From NCBI RefSeq assembly GCF_014196335.1, contig NZ_JACIDM010000001.1, forward strand, positions 1,154,189 to 1,218,188: DNA of 64,000 nucleotides, read 5' to 3'. Position 1 is the stretch's first letter; each line of letters starts with the position of its first letter. A program made the translations under genes and the position numbers. The notes below the pieces were generated by a model. The model saw only the letters and a list, made by a program, of their open reading frames with translations. It had not been told where the DNA came from and did not search any database. Positions 37,142 through 45,461 of this stretch are shown here, piece after piece. The DNA comes from Brevundimonas lenta (GTDB lineage: Bacteria; Pseudomonadota; Alphaproteobacteria; Caulobacterales; Caulobacteraceae).

Positions 37142-37717
37142 ATGAACCGCAAACTCTTCGCCGCACTGACCGCCAGCGTCCTGTGCCTCGCCCCGGTCGC
37201 CGCGCATGCGCAATCGTCGGACTCCGCGACCGTCAGCCTGTCGGCCGACGTCGAGGAACAGTGCGTCCTCGGCTCGCCGTCGCTGACCACCCTCAGCCTC
37301 GGCGACATGACCGGCCCGGACGGCAAGCTGACCTCCACGATGACGGGCGCCTCGGCGCTGGTCTCGGCCCAGATCGACAACGCCTGGTGCAACGCGCCCA
37401 GCACGCTCTCGGTGAACGCCGAAGTGCTGAGCATGGGCACGTCGGCGCCGGCCTACGCCACGCCCGCCGGCTTCTCGCGCCTGCTGACCTATGACGCGGC
37501 CGTCTCCGGCTGGCCGTCGCCGGTCGTCGACTCGCCCGTCAACGGCGACACCGGCGTCTCGACCGCAGCGGTCGGCGCCCACGCGGAATCGCTGCTGCTC
37601 GAGATCTCGGGCCTCGACACCCTGAACTCGGCCGGCACCGCCGTCGCCTCGGGCATGGTCGTCGAAGCCGGCACCTACTCGGGCGCCATCGTCCTCTCGC
37701 TCAGCATCAACCCCTGA
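37142..37717 (+). CDS. Pilin-like spore-coat-U-type subunit 5
   Basis: A 191-residue secreted subunit. The signal peptide MNRKLFAALTASVLCLAPVA ends AHAQSS. The mature start SSDSATVSLSADVEEQC is almost the same as that of subunit 1, a close paralogue. Cysteines in EQCVLG and AWCNAPST, and the end is EAGTYSGAIVLSLSINP. An in-frame ATG at 37121 overlaps the previous stop and could also be used, adding seven residues to the signal peptide. The gene overlaps subunit 6 by one base. Confidence 0.78.
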   Translation: MNRKLFAALTASVLCLAPVAAHAQSSDSATVSLSADVEEQCVLGSPSLTTLSLGDMTGPDGKLTSTMTGASALVSAQIDNAWCNAPSTLSVNAEVLSMGTSAPAYATPAGFSRLLTYDAAVSGWPSPVVDSPVNGDTGVSTAAVGAHAESLLLEISGLDTLNSAGTAVASGMVVEAGTYSGAIVLSLSINP

Positions 37718-38310
37718 TGTCACGCGTCGCCCCGGTCCAACTCCTGACGGTTCTGGCCATGGCGGCCGCGGTTTCGGCCGCCGGCTCCGCTATGGCCCAG
37801 GACCAGCAGACCGTGACCGTAACGGGTGACGCGGAGAAGGTGTGCACCCTCGGCCAGCCGACGCAGGCCGACGGCGCCCTGGTCAATTTCGACACGCCCT
37901 CGGGCTCGGTCTTCGCGGTCACCCGCCTGGCCGATCCGGACAGCTTGTCGACCCGGGCCGCCAACATGACGCTGGGCATGCCGGCCATGTGCAACGGCGT
38001 GCACCGGGTGGCGATCGCCAGCGACAACAACGGCCTGTGGCGCCAGGGCGCGGGCGCCCAGCCGGCCGGCTTCGGCTCGGCGGTTCCGTACAAGGCCAAC
38101 CTTGTCTGGGCCGACCAGCAGTACCGCATGAACGCCGACGCCAGCACGCGCGGCTTCGTCCAGGAACAGGTCATCATCGGCCGCCCGGCGACCGGCGACC
38201 TGCTGATCGAGTTCGCCATCGACGCCGGCGCGACCAACGCCGGATCCGGCGCGCCTCTGGTGGCCGGCGACTATTCCGACGTGCTGCGCGTGACGGTGGA
38301 GCCCCAGTGA
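37717..38310 (+). CDS. Pilin-like subunit 6 (CN-x-x-H subgroup)
   Basis: A 197-residue secreted protein. The signal peptide ends AGSAMAQD. Cysteines lie in KVCTLGQP and AMCNGVHRVAIAS; the CNGVH motif starts the second subgroup, where a His replaces the WCN context. The end is VAGDYSDVLRVTVEPQ. Its stop and the start of subunit 7 share one base (TGATG), showing tight translational coupling. This gene marks the switch between the two subunit classes within the operon. Confidence 0.77.
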   Translation: MSRVAPVQLLTVLAMAAAVSAAGSAMAQDQQTVTVTGDAEKVCTLGQPTQADGALVNFDTPSGSVFAVTRLADPDSLSTRAANMTLGMPAMCNGVHRVAIASDNNGLWRQGAGAQPAGFGSAVPYKANLVWADQQYRMNADASTRGFVQEQVIIGRPATGDLLIEFAIDAGATNAGSGAPLVAGDYSDVLRVTVEPQ

Positions 38311-38885
38311 TGGCCCTTCGCACCCTCATTCCCGCGATCGTCCTGGCCGCGACGGCCGGACTGGCCCTGCCGGCGGCTGCACAGCAGACCGTCGACGGCT
38401 CGGCCGAGATCCAGGCCACCTTCCGCGGCGTGGTGCCCGGCGGTTGCCGCATCAGCAATCCGACGGCCCAGACCAGCGACAACGCCCAGGTCTCGACCGT
38501 GTCGCCCGGCTCGGCCGACATTTCGATCAACCGCCTCGTCACCGACGACGGCGAGGTGATCGGCTCGACGGTGGTCCTGGTGCTGCCGGCGGCCTGCAAC
38601 CAGGCCCACACCATCAACCTGAACAGCCTGCACGGCGGGCTGCAGGGCGACGGTCCCGAGCTGACCGGCGGGCCATTCCGCTCGAACGTACCCTACGCCG
38701 TCACCGTGTCGTGGGCGGGCGGAACGCAATCCTTCGCGACCGAAAACGGCGCGCTGTCGTTCGCCATCGGCGATGCGGCGGCCGGACCGGTCACCGTAAC
38801 CATCGAGATTCCGTCGGGAGGCGCGCCGCTCGCGGCCGGCTCCTACTCCGACGAACTGGTCCTCGAACTCGGCGCGGCCGGGTGA
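38310..38885 (+). CDS. Pilin-like subunit 7 (CN-x-x-H subgroup)
   Basis: A 191-residue secreted protein. The signal peptide ends LPAAAQQ. Cysteines are in GGCRISNPT and AACNQAHTINLNSLHGGLQG, the HTIxLxS-xxGGL motif of the second subgroup. The end is LAAGSYSDELVLELGAAG. It is translated from a start overlapping the previous stop. No function beyond a pilus subunit can be assigned. Confidence 0.76.
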   Translation: MALRTLIPAIVLAATAGLALPAAAQQTVDGSAEIQATFRGVVPGGCRISNPTAQTSDNAQVSTVSPGSADISINRLVTDDGEVIGSTVVLVLPAACNQAHTINLNSLHGGLQGDGPELTGGPFRSNVPYAVTVSWAGGTQSFATENGALSFAIGDAAAGPVTVTIEIPSGGAPLAAGSYSDELVLELGAAG

Positions 38886-38971
38886 GGGATCAGCCAATGT
38901 TCAAACGCAACAGCATGACCGCCAACGGAGGCCCGGCCTCCGGCAGCCTTCGGGACCCAGGGACGCGAACC

Positions 38972-39598
38972 ATGAAAAGCACCATCGGCCTCATCACCGC
39001 CATCGCCACGGTCGCCGTCGCCTCGTCGGCGCTGGCCCAGGACCCGCAGAACGTCACCGTCTCGGGGGTCGCCGAAAAGATCTGCACCCTGCCGGCCAGC
39101 TGGGCGTTCGTGTCCGGCGCCGCCGGCGCCGCCGGCAGCCAGTTCAGCGGCAACACCTGGACCATTCCGGAAACGGCCTTCGCCGACGGCAGCTCACAGG
39201 CCGTGACCGGCTCCGAGTACGCCATCCGCATCCGCGGCACCGGCTCGTGCAACGCCTCGCACACCATCCGCCTGCAGAGCTCGCGCGGCGGCCTGCGCGC
39301 CGGCGACGTGTCGGCTCCGGTCCCGGCCGGCTTCGCCAACGGTCGTCCGATCCGTTACGAGGCCTACTGGAGCGGCGGCGTCGGCGGCGGCGCCTTCGGC
39401 CCGCAAACGGCCCTGACGGCGAGCACGCCCGGCCAGCAGTCGAACCTCACCAACTATGTGGTCAGCGGCTCGCTGGCTCCTCCCGGGGTGCGCACCTTCG
39501 ACCTGCGCCTGGGCATGAACCGCGGCGCCCTGGCCGCGCCGCTGGTCGCCGGCGTCTATTCGGACACCGTGACCGTCACCATCACCCTGGCGCCGTAG
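38972..39598 (+). CDS. Pilin-like subunit 8 (CN-x-x-H subgroup)
   Basis: A 208-residue secreted protein. ATG 38972 gives signal peptide MKSTIGLITAIATVAVASSA ending LAQDPQ; an upstream in-frame ATG at 38897 would add 25 residues without a signal. Cysteines are in KICTLPAS and GSCNASHTIRLQSSRGGLRA. It ends VAGVYSDTVTVTITLAP. Residues 25-110 align well by eye with subunit 9 (SQFSGNTWTIPET against SQFAGGGWAVPET), so the two are duplicates. Confidence 0.78.
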   Translation: MKSTIGLITAIATVAVASSALAQDPQNVTVSGVAEKICTLPASWAFVSGAAGAAGSQFSGNTWTIPETAFADGSSQAVTGSEYAIRIRGTGSCNASHTIRLQSSRGGLRAGDVSAPVPAGFANGRPIRYEAYWSGGVGGGAFGPQTALTASTPGQQSNLTNYVVSGSLAPPGVRTFDLRLGMNRGALAAPLVAGVYSDTVTVTITLAP

Positions 39599-39616
39599 TT
39601 GCTGGGACGCGGGGAC

Positions 39617-40228
39617 GTGTTGAATATCAGGACAGTTCTTGGAGCCGCGGCGCTCGTTCTCGCGGCTGGGCCGGTTATGGCCCAGTCGGGCGGAAGCGTG
39701 CCTCCCAGCTGCACCCTGGACGGCAGCTGGTCGGCGGTCAGCGTCGGCGGCGGCGCCGTGCTTTCGCAATTCGCGGGCGGCGGCTGGGCCGTGCCTGAAA
39801 CCCTGCTGGTCGACGGTCAGGGCTATGCGCGCAATTCCGGCACGCCGGCGATCCGCGTCATCACCCAGGGCGACTGCAACACCTCGCACACCATCCGCGT
39901 CAGCAGCCAGAACGGCGGCCTGCGTCGCACCGGCGGCGCCGCGTCCGGCTTCCTGGCCGTTCGCTCGATGCAGTACACGGCCCAGTGGCACCAGAGCCAG
40001 AACGGCTCGGCCGGCGGCGCGAACATGGGGCCCAACGTGACCCTGACGACGTCGGGAACGCCCGGTCAGTCGGTGGTCGGAACCTACACCGTCTCGGGAT
40101 CCCTCCCGGCGCCGGGCGACAACCGCCGCTTCGATCTGCGCATGCAGCTCAATCCCGCGCCGGGCTCGCAAGTCATGATGGCCGGCGAGTACGCCGATGT
40201 CGTCACCATCACACTCTCGGTCCTCTGA
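39617..40228 (+). CDS. Pilin-like subunit 9 (CN-x-x-H subgroup)
   Basis: A 203-residue secreted protein, paralogue of subunit 8. GTG 39617 (or TTG 39620) gives signal peptide ending GPVMAQSG; a TTG at 39599 is also in frame. Cysteines are in PSCTLDG and GDCNTSHTIRVSSQNGGLRR, and the end is MAGEYADVVTITLSVL. It is the last subunit before the chaperone gene, 21 bases downstream. Confidence 0.75.
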   Translation: MLNIRTVLGAAALVLAAGPVMAQSGGSVPPSCTLDGSWSAVSVGGGAVLSQFAGGGWAVPETLLVDGQGYARNSGTPAIRVITQGDCNTSHTIRVSSQNGGLRRTGGAASGFLAVRSMQYTAQWHQSQNGSAGGANMGPNVTLTTSGTPGQSVVGTYTVSGSLPAPGDNRRFDLRMQLNPAPGSQVMMAGEYADVVTITLSVL

Positions 40229-40249
40229 CCGGGTGAACGGAGACCAGTA

Positions 40250-41002
40250 ATGCGTCGTATCCTCGCCAGCCTGGGCGTCGTCCTCGGCCTGTTCATCGTC
40301 TCGGCGGTCGCCGCCATGACGGTGCAGCCGGTCGTCGTCGACATGAAGATGACGGGGCGCGAGATGAGCGCCCCCGTGCGTGTCGAGAACAACGGCCCCA
40401 ACCCGCTGCCGGTCGAAATTCGCATCGTCGAGACCGACTTCGGTCCGGACAGCGTCCGCGCCTCGGACCGTCTGAGCGAGGACGTCGTCGCCTTCCCGCC
40501 GCAGGCCATCATCCCGCCGGGCGAGACCCAGGTCTTCCGCCTGCAGTACCTGGGCGATCCGGGCTCGTTCAAGAGCAAGCACTACTACGCCGAAGTGGCC
40601 CAACTGCCGGTCGAGCTGCCGGAAGGCCAGTCGGCGATCCAGATCCTCTACAATTTCCAGGTGATGGTGAACGTCGCCTCGCCGATCGGCGGCGACCCGG
40701 TCCTGACGATCGAGGACGCCTCGGTGGTCCAGAACGACGCCGGCAAGAACGTGATCGCCTTCACGGTCCGCAACGCCGCCCGCAACTACGGCTACCTCAG
40801 CGCCAACCGCCTGACCTTCGTGTACCGCGACGCCGCGGGCCAGGAAGTCCTGCGTCGCACCCTGACCAGCAACGACATCCAGCAGATGATCGGCTTCGGC
40901 CTGGTCGGACCGGAAATGTCGCGCCGCTTCATCTCGCCGATCGAGGTCGATACCGCCGACGGCAAGGCTGAAGTCTCGCTCGCCTCCTCGCGCGGTCGAT
41001 GA
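40250..41002 (+). CDS. Periplasmic pilus chaperone (PapD/CsuC-like)
   Basis: A 250-residue secreted chaperone with two Ig-like domains, after a signal peptide of about 21 residues. The first domain starts MTVQPVVVDMKMTGREMSAPVRVENNG, cut by the usual G1 strand region QSAIQILYNFQVMVNVASP, where the hydrophobic edge donates a strand to subunits. An EIRIVETDFGPDS loop replaces the classic LFxVxxxP motif, typical of archaic systems. It caps subunits in the periplasm and delivers them to the usher. It lies four bases before the usher gene. Confidence 0.87.
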   Translation: MRRILASLGVVLGLFIVSAVAAMTVQPVVVDMKMTGREMSAPVRVENNGPNPLPVEIRIVETDFGPDSVRASDRLSEDVVAFPPQAIIPPGETQVFRLQYLGDPGSFKSKHYYAEVAQLPVELPEGQSAIQILYNFQVMVNVASPIGGDPVLTIEDASVVQNDAGKNVIAFTVRNAARNYGYLSANRLTFVYRDAAGQEVLRRTLTSNDIQQMIGFGLVGPEMSRRFISPIEVDTADGKAEVSLASSRGR

Positions 41003-41006
41003 ACTG

Positions 41007-43640
41007 ATGTTTGCCGGGGGGCGTCTGAATCTACTGGCCAAGGGGGCCTGCCTGACGGCGGTGGTCGCGCTCAATGCGCCCGCCCCGGCGTCGGCGGCCG
41101 CCATCTATGACACCTTCACCACCGGCGCCGAGCTGGGTGGCGAACCGCCGTGGGCGATGCTGCCCGTCTACACCGCCGTGGTCGCCATCGACCGCGACGG
41201 GGCCGACGTCAGCACCCCTTCGGCGCCGTGGTGGGCGACCCCGACGACGGCCAGCGTGCGCTCCATCCAGGAACAGGCCGCGCCACGCATCAATCCGTCC
41301 GGCCGGACGGTGACGATGATCGTCCCGCTGAAGGACGCCGAGATCTATCTGGGCGACATCGAGGTCCAGGTCGGCGCCGACGACACCATCCAGGTGTCCG
41401 CCGCCCAGGCCTTCGAACTGCTGTCGCGCGGACTGGACCCGAGCGCGCTGGAGCCGCTGCGCGCCGTGGCCGATCCGGGCGTCTTCGTGCCGCTGGACCG
41501 GTTCTCCGCCGCGGGCCTGCCGCTGAACTTCAATCCCCGCACGCTCGAGCTGGTGATCGACATCCCGGCCGCGGCGCGCGGACGCCAGTCGATCGGCCTG
41601 GCCGATCTGGACCGCGAGCTGTACGGCGACTTCACCGCTCCGGCGATGTTCTCGGCCTACGTCAATCTGCGCGGCGCGGTCGACTATGTGCACCAGGGCC
41701 CGGCCGACAACGGCTTCGGCGAGGGCCTGGTCGTGCTGGACGGCGCGGCCCGCTTCGGCAGCATCGTGCTGGAATCCGAAGGCGCCTGGGACGGCGGCGA
41801 CAGCCAGTTCCAGCGCGACGGCACCCGTTTCGTCTACGACGACACCCAGAGGCTCAACCGCTGGACGGTCGGCGACCTGCAGACCCAGACCCGCGGCTTC
41901 CAGGGCGTGCAGGACGTCGCCGGCGTCGGCGTCGTGAAATCCTATTCGCTGATGGATCCGCAGCGGAACATCGTCCCGCGCGGCGGCCGCAGCTTCACCC
42001 TCGACCGCGAGTCGACGGTGGACGCCTACATCAACGGCCGGTCGATCCGGACCATCCGGCTGCAGCCGGGCACCTACGACCTGAACGACTTCCCGTTCGT
42101 CCAGGGCTCGAACGACGTCGACCTGATCATTTCGGACAGCACCGGCCAGCGCGAGACCATCTCGTTCTCGCTGTTCATCGACCGCACCCAGCTGTCGCAG
42201 GGCCTGTCCGAGTACGGCTTCTACGGCGGCGTGCGCAGCGAACGCGCCGGCGGCGATATCGAATATTCCGACGACCTGGTCGCTACCGGCTTCTACCGCC
42301 GCGGCGTCAGCGACACCCTGACCCTCGGCGCCAACTTCCAGTACGCGGAGACCGGCTCGGTCGCCTCGTCGATGGTCGCGGGTGAAGCGGTCTGGGGCTC
42401 GCCGATCGGCACCTTCGGCGCGGACGTCGCGGTCAGCGACAATGACGCAGTCGGCGGGGGCTGGGCCGCCAACGTGTCGTTCGAACGCCTGATCCAGGAT
42501 GCGGGCGGCGGCTTCTCGCTGCTGGCCACCCTTGAGGCCCGCAGCCGCCGCTTCGGCGCGCCGGGTCTTCTGGCGCCTGACAACCCCTATGAGATGACGG
42601 CCTCAGTCGGGGTGAACAAGTCGTTCGGCGACTCCGCCTTCGCGGGCGTGCAGCTGCGCTACGCGGCCGGCCGCGGGAACACCGAGGACCAGCAGTCTAT
42701 CCGCGTCAGCTACGGCCAGCGGATCACCGAGAACACCAACATCATCCTCGACGCCGACTGGGCGGACGGCGGGTTCGCCGACGGTCTCGGCTTCCGCGTC
42801 GCCCTGGTCCATCGCTTCGGCGACACCGGCTCGGTCCGCGCCGAATACGACAGCGAGAGCGAGCGCGGCCGCCTGGGCTACCAGACCTCGGGCGGACGCG
42901 GCGTGGGCGCCTGGAGCGCCACGGCCAACGTCGACATGGACGACAGCGTCAGCGGCCTGAACGCCGCCGCCTCCTACGCCGCCAACCGCGCGGACCTGGG
43001 GCTGGCGCACACCACGGCCTATTCGCAGACGCTGGACAGCATCAGCGACCAGCGCACCTCGCTGCGCGCCGCCACCGGCATCGCCTTCGCCGACGGCCGG
43101 TTCGCGGTCGGCCGCCCGGTGTCGGACGGCTTCGTCATCGTCGAGCCCTACAAGGGCGCGCGCAACGTCATGATCGAGGTCGAGCCTTCGCCCGACGGCT
43201 TCTACGCCCGCTCGGGCGCGATGGGGCCGGCCCTGTACGGACAGGTCACCGCCTATTCGCCGCGCTCGCTCGCCTATGACGCGCCCGAGGCGCCCGCAGG
43301 CTTCGACGTCGGCCAGGGAGCGGTGCGCATCCTGCCGCCGTATCGCGCAGGCTATCTGGTCACCGTCGGCTCCGACTACGGCGTCACCGCCATCGGCCGT
43401 CTGCTGGACGGTCAGGGCCAGCCGGTGCCGCTGCTGGCGGGCGTGGCCATCGAGCAGGGCGGCGAAGGTCGCCGGGTCGAGGTCTTCACCAACCGTCAGG
43501 GCACGTTCGGCGCTTCGGGCCTCAAAGCCGGGCGCTGGCGGATCGAGCTATCGGGAGACAACCCATTGGCGTACGATCTGATCGTCCCGGATGCGCCGGA
43601 CGGCGTCGCCCGGGTCGGCGATCTGCGACCGGCGTCATAG
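41007..43640 (+). CDS. Outer-membrane pilus usher (FimD/CsuD-like)
   Basis: An 877-residue usher. The signal peptide is followed by a periplasmic N-terminal domain (about 40-210), then a large barrel with repeated aromatic strands (NFQYAETGSVASS, FRVALVHRFGDTGSVRAEY) and, near residues 310-390, the plug-like DRESTVDAYINGRSIRTIRLQPG segment and FSLFIDRTQLSQGLSEYGF. The C-terminal RVEVFTNRQGTFGASGL is a carboxypeptidase-like Ig domain typical of ushers. It secretes and polymerises the nine subunits encoded upstream. Only one usher is seen, so all must share it. Confidence 0.92.
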   Translation: MFAGGRLNLLAKGACLTAVVALNAPAPASAAAIYDTFTTGAELGGEPPWAMLPVYTAVVAIDRDGADVSTPSAPWWATPTTASVRSIQEQAAPRINPSGRTVTMIVPLKDAEIYLGDIEVQVGADDTIQVSAAQAFELLSRGLDPSALEPLRAVADPGVFVPLDRFSAAGLPLNFNPRTLELVIDIPAAARGRQSIGLADLDRELYGDFTAPAMFSAYVNLRGAVDYVHQGPADNGFGEGLVVLDGAARFGSIVLESEGAWDGGDSQFQRDGTRFVYDDTQRLNRWTVGDLQTQTRGFQGVQDVAGVGVVKSYSLMDPQRNIVPRGGRSFTLDRESTVDAYINGRSIRTIRLQPGTYDLNDFPFVQGSNDVDLIISDSTGQRETISFSLFIDRTQLSQGLSEYGFYGGVRSERAGGDIEYSDDLVATGFYRRGVSDTLTLGANFQYAETGSVASSMVAGEAVWGSPIGTFGADVAVSDNDAVGGGWAANVSFERLIQDAGGGFSLLATLEARSRRFGAPGLLAPDNPYEMTASVGVNKSFGDSAFAGVQLRYAAGRGNTEDQQSIRVSYGQRITENTNIILDADWADGGFADGLGFRVALVHRFGDTGSVRAEYDSESERGRLGYQTSGGRGVGAWSATANVDMDDSVSGLNAAASYAANRADLGLAHTTAYSQTLDSISDQRTSLRAATGIAFADGRFAVGRPVSDGFVIVEPYKGARNVMIEVEPSPDGFYARSGAMGPALYGQVTAYSPRSLAYDAPEAPAGFDVGQGAVRILPPYRAGYLVTVGSDYGVTAIGRLLDGQGQPVPLLAGVAIEQGGEGRRVEVFTNRQGTFGASGLKAGRWRIELSGDNPLAYDLIVPDAPDGVARVGDLRPAS

Positions 43641-43651
43641 GAGCTACCCCC

Positions 43652-44566
43652 GTGAAAAGCGTCTTCATGATCAGCCTTTCGGCGGCCGCCCTGTGGGCCG
43701 GAACCGCCGCGGCCCAATGCGCCAACGTCGAACCGGTCATCGCGCCGCAGGTCCGTCTGGATCCACTGGACGCCGCCGGTCCCGGCGAACTGATGCAGCC
43801 TCTGGTTCTGTCGTTCCACCGGGCGGGCGTCGACACCTCGGCGGTCACGATCCGCTACCAGATCGTCGACGAGGACTCGTTCGTGGTCTCGCGCGTCGGC
43901 CTGTCGCAGGGCCCGCAACTGGTGTGGCAGTCGTCGGATTCGACGCGCGACATCGGCGCCTTCCGGAGCGAGGCCTATCCGCTGCTGCGCACCGGCCAGG
44001 TGACGCTGGGCGAGGACGACCAGTCCGTTCAGGCCCGGCTGTTCATGCGCCTGACCGACCTGCGCTCGGACCTGTCGTCGGGCGTCTATCGCGAGCAGTA
44101 CACGGTTCGCTACTGGTGCGGCGACGCCGACCAGGCCAGCCTGCCGTACGAGGCCCAGGGCGCAATCGCCGTCTCGGTCGCCGTGCCCAACGTGCTCAGC
44201 GCCAACATCGCCGGCGCGTCCACGCGCGGCGAGATCGATTTCATGGATTTCGCCGTCCGCGAACGCGAACTGCAGGTCTCGGTCCGCAGCACGGGTCCGT
44301 ACCGCGTCACGGCGCGCAGCCAGAACGGCGGCGTCATGCTGCGCGACAACCTGCGCGGCGCCGGTGATCAGGCGGATCGCATCAACTACGACGTCACCTT
44401 CGACAACGCGGCCCTGTCTCTGGACGGCGCCGGCGGTCAGCCGATGCCGCGCGCGGGTCTGCTGGGGCGCCAGTTCTCGCTCGGCGTGACCGTCGGGGAC
44501 GTGGCCGCCAATCGCGCCGGCGATTACGCCGACACGATTTTCCTGACCCTGTCGCCGGTCAACTGA
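43652..44566 (+). CDS. Two-domain pilus tip-like protein
   Basis: A 304-residue secreted protein, the last gene of the operon, 11 bases after the usher. Signal peptide ends AAAQ. The first half (about 25-165) has cysteines in QCANVEPV and YWCGDADQ; the second half (about 165-304) is a separate pilin-like unit with VSVRSTGPYRVTARSQNGGVM and an end NRAGDYADTIFLTLSPVN. Its two-domain layout and last position mirror CsuE, the tip adhesin of archaic pili. Binding target unknown. Confidence 0.78.
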   Translation: MKSVFMISLSAAALWAGTAAAQCANVEPVIAPQVRLDPLDAAGPGELMQPLVLSFHRAGVDTSAVTIRYQIVDEDSFVVSRVGLSQGPQLVWQSSDSTRDIGAFRSEAYPLLRTGQVTLGEDDQSVQARLFMRLTDLRSDLSSGVYREQYTVRYWCGDADQASLPYEAQGAIAVSVAVPNVLSANIAGASTRGEIDFMDFAVRERELQVSVRSTGPYRVTARSQNGGVMLRDNLRGAGDQADRINYDVTFDNAALSLDGAGGQPMPRAGLLGRQFSLGVTVGDVAANRAGDYADTIFLTLSPVN

Positions 44567-44579
44567 CCGCGGGCGCGGA

Positions 44580-45014
44580 TCAGCTCTTGGCTTCGATCCG
44601 CAGGCCCAGCGACGAGAACCGCTCCGGCTGTTCGCCGAGGTCCAGCGCGACCGAAAGCTGACGCAGGTCGGGGTGCGAGGAGTCCGTCAGGACCGTCTCG
44701 CCGCCGGCCGACAGCGGGATGCGCTGGCCGTCCGCGATCAGGGCTGCGCCCTCCAGATCCGACGGGTGGCTGACCACCACGCGATAGCCGCGCGGCGCGT
44801 TGCAGAACTCGCTGGCGACGCCGAGCTGGGCGACACCTTCCTCGTCCGGCGCGCTCATCGAATTGCTGAGCTGCACGCGGCACAGCACCGGCACGATGCC
44901 GAAGATGCGGAACGTGGTGCTGGCGCGGTTGGAGCCGCTGTGGGCATGAGCCGAAGCGCCCACCATCGCCATCACCGCAGCCAACACGGCCGCCTTCTTG
45001 AACTTCACCACCAT
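44580..45014 (-). CDS. Orphan pilin-like secreted protein facing the pilus operon
   Basis: A 144-residue secreted protein on the minus strand, convergent with the tip gene. The signal peptide ends ASAHAH. It has the pilin-like features FRIFGIVPVLCRVQLSN, a second cysteine in EFCNAPRGYRVVVSHP, like the CNAP motif of subunits 4 and 5, and a strand-like end SLGLRIEAKS. It lacks the aG-Y last strand of the others. It may be an extra or regulatory subunit, or a separate exported protein of the same fold. Confidence 0.7.
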   Translation of the reverse strand: MVVKFKKAAVLAAVMAMVGASAHAHSGSNRASTTFRIFGIVPVLCRVQLSNSMSAPDEEGVAQLGVASEFCNAPRGYRVVVSHPSDLEGAALIADGQRIPLSAGGETVLTDSSHPDLRQLSVALDLGEQPERFSSLGLRIEAKS

Positions 45015-45177
45015 CAGTCGCCCTCCGGACGTTGTTATTTCCTGATGTGTACGGCGGGTCCTCTTAAGGTTGCGCGAGCAGGCATGCTTTCCGAGACGTC
45101 ACCGCTTCGTGCCCAAAGAGTTAATGGGGGCGGGCCGTTCCGGGGCTAGTGCTTCAGGCCTAGAGGTCGGGGGAGGG

Positions 45178-45253
45178 TGGTAGGCGCGGCAGGACTCGAA
45201 CCTGCAACCAGACCGTTATGAGCGGTCGGCTCTAACCATTGAGCTACGCGCCC
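45178..45253 (-). tRNA. tRNA with CAU anticodon, probably Ile2 (lysidine-type)
   Basis: A 76-base cloverleaf read on the minus strand, including an encoded CCA. The acceptor arm GGGCGCG pairs with CGCGCCT (first pair G-U). The D arm is AGCTCAATGGTTAGAGC, and the anticodon loop CTCATAA gives CAU. The shorter D loop and variable loop TGGTT fit tRNA-Ile2 better than elongator tRNA-Met; the initiator features (GC-rich anticodon stem with three G-C pairs) are absent. Confidence 0.9.
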
Positions 45254-45461
45254 TCCGTGGCGGCAGTTCCGCCTAGCAGGCGGCCCGGCGGCTTGCCAAG
45301 CGCCATCGCGGCGCCGCCGACCTGTCGGCGATTTCACGCCGATGAACGATTCCTGCCAAAGCAGCCCCGTCCTCGTTCAGGCGTTCAAGGCCAAGGTTCG
45401 AACACGGTCGCTCGACACGGCGATCGTAAGGATCGTTCGCTTCCCCCAACGGAGTCTCCCC

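Noticed and set aside
45178..45253. Reading the CAU tRNA as initiator or elongator methionine tRNA
   Set aside because: The initiator anticodon-stem G-C triplet and 5' mismatch are absent, and the D and variable loops fit the Ile2 type better than the elongator.
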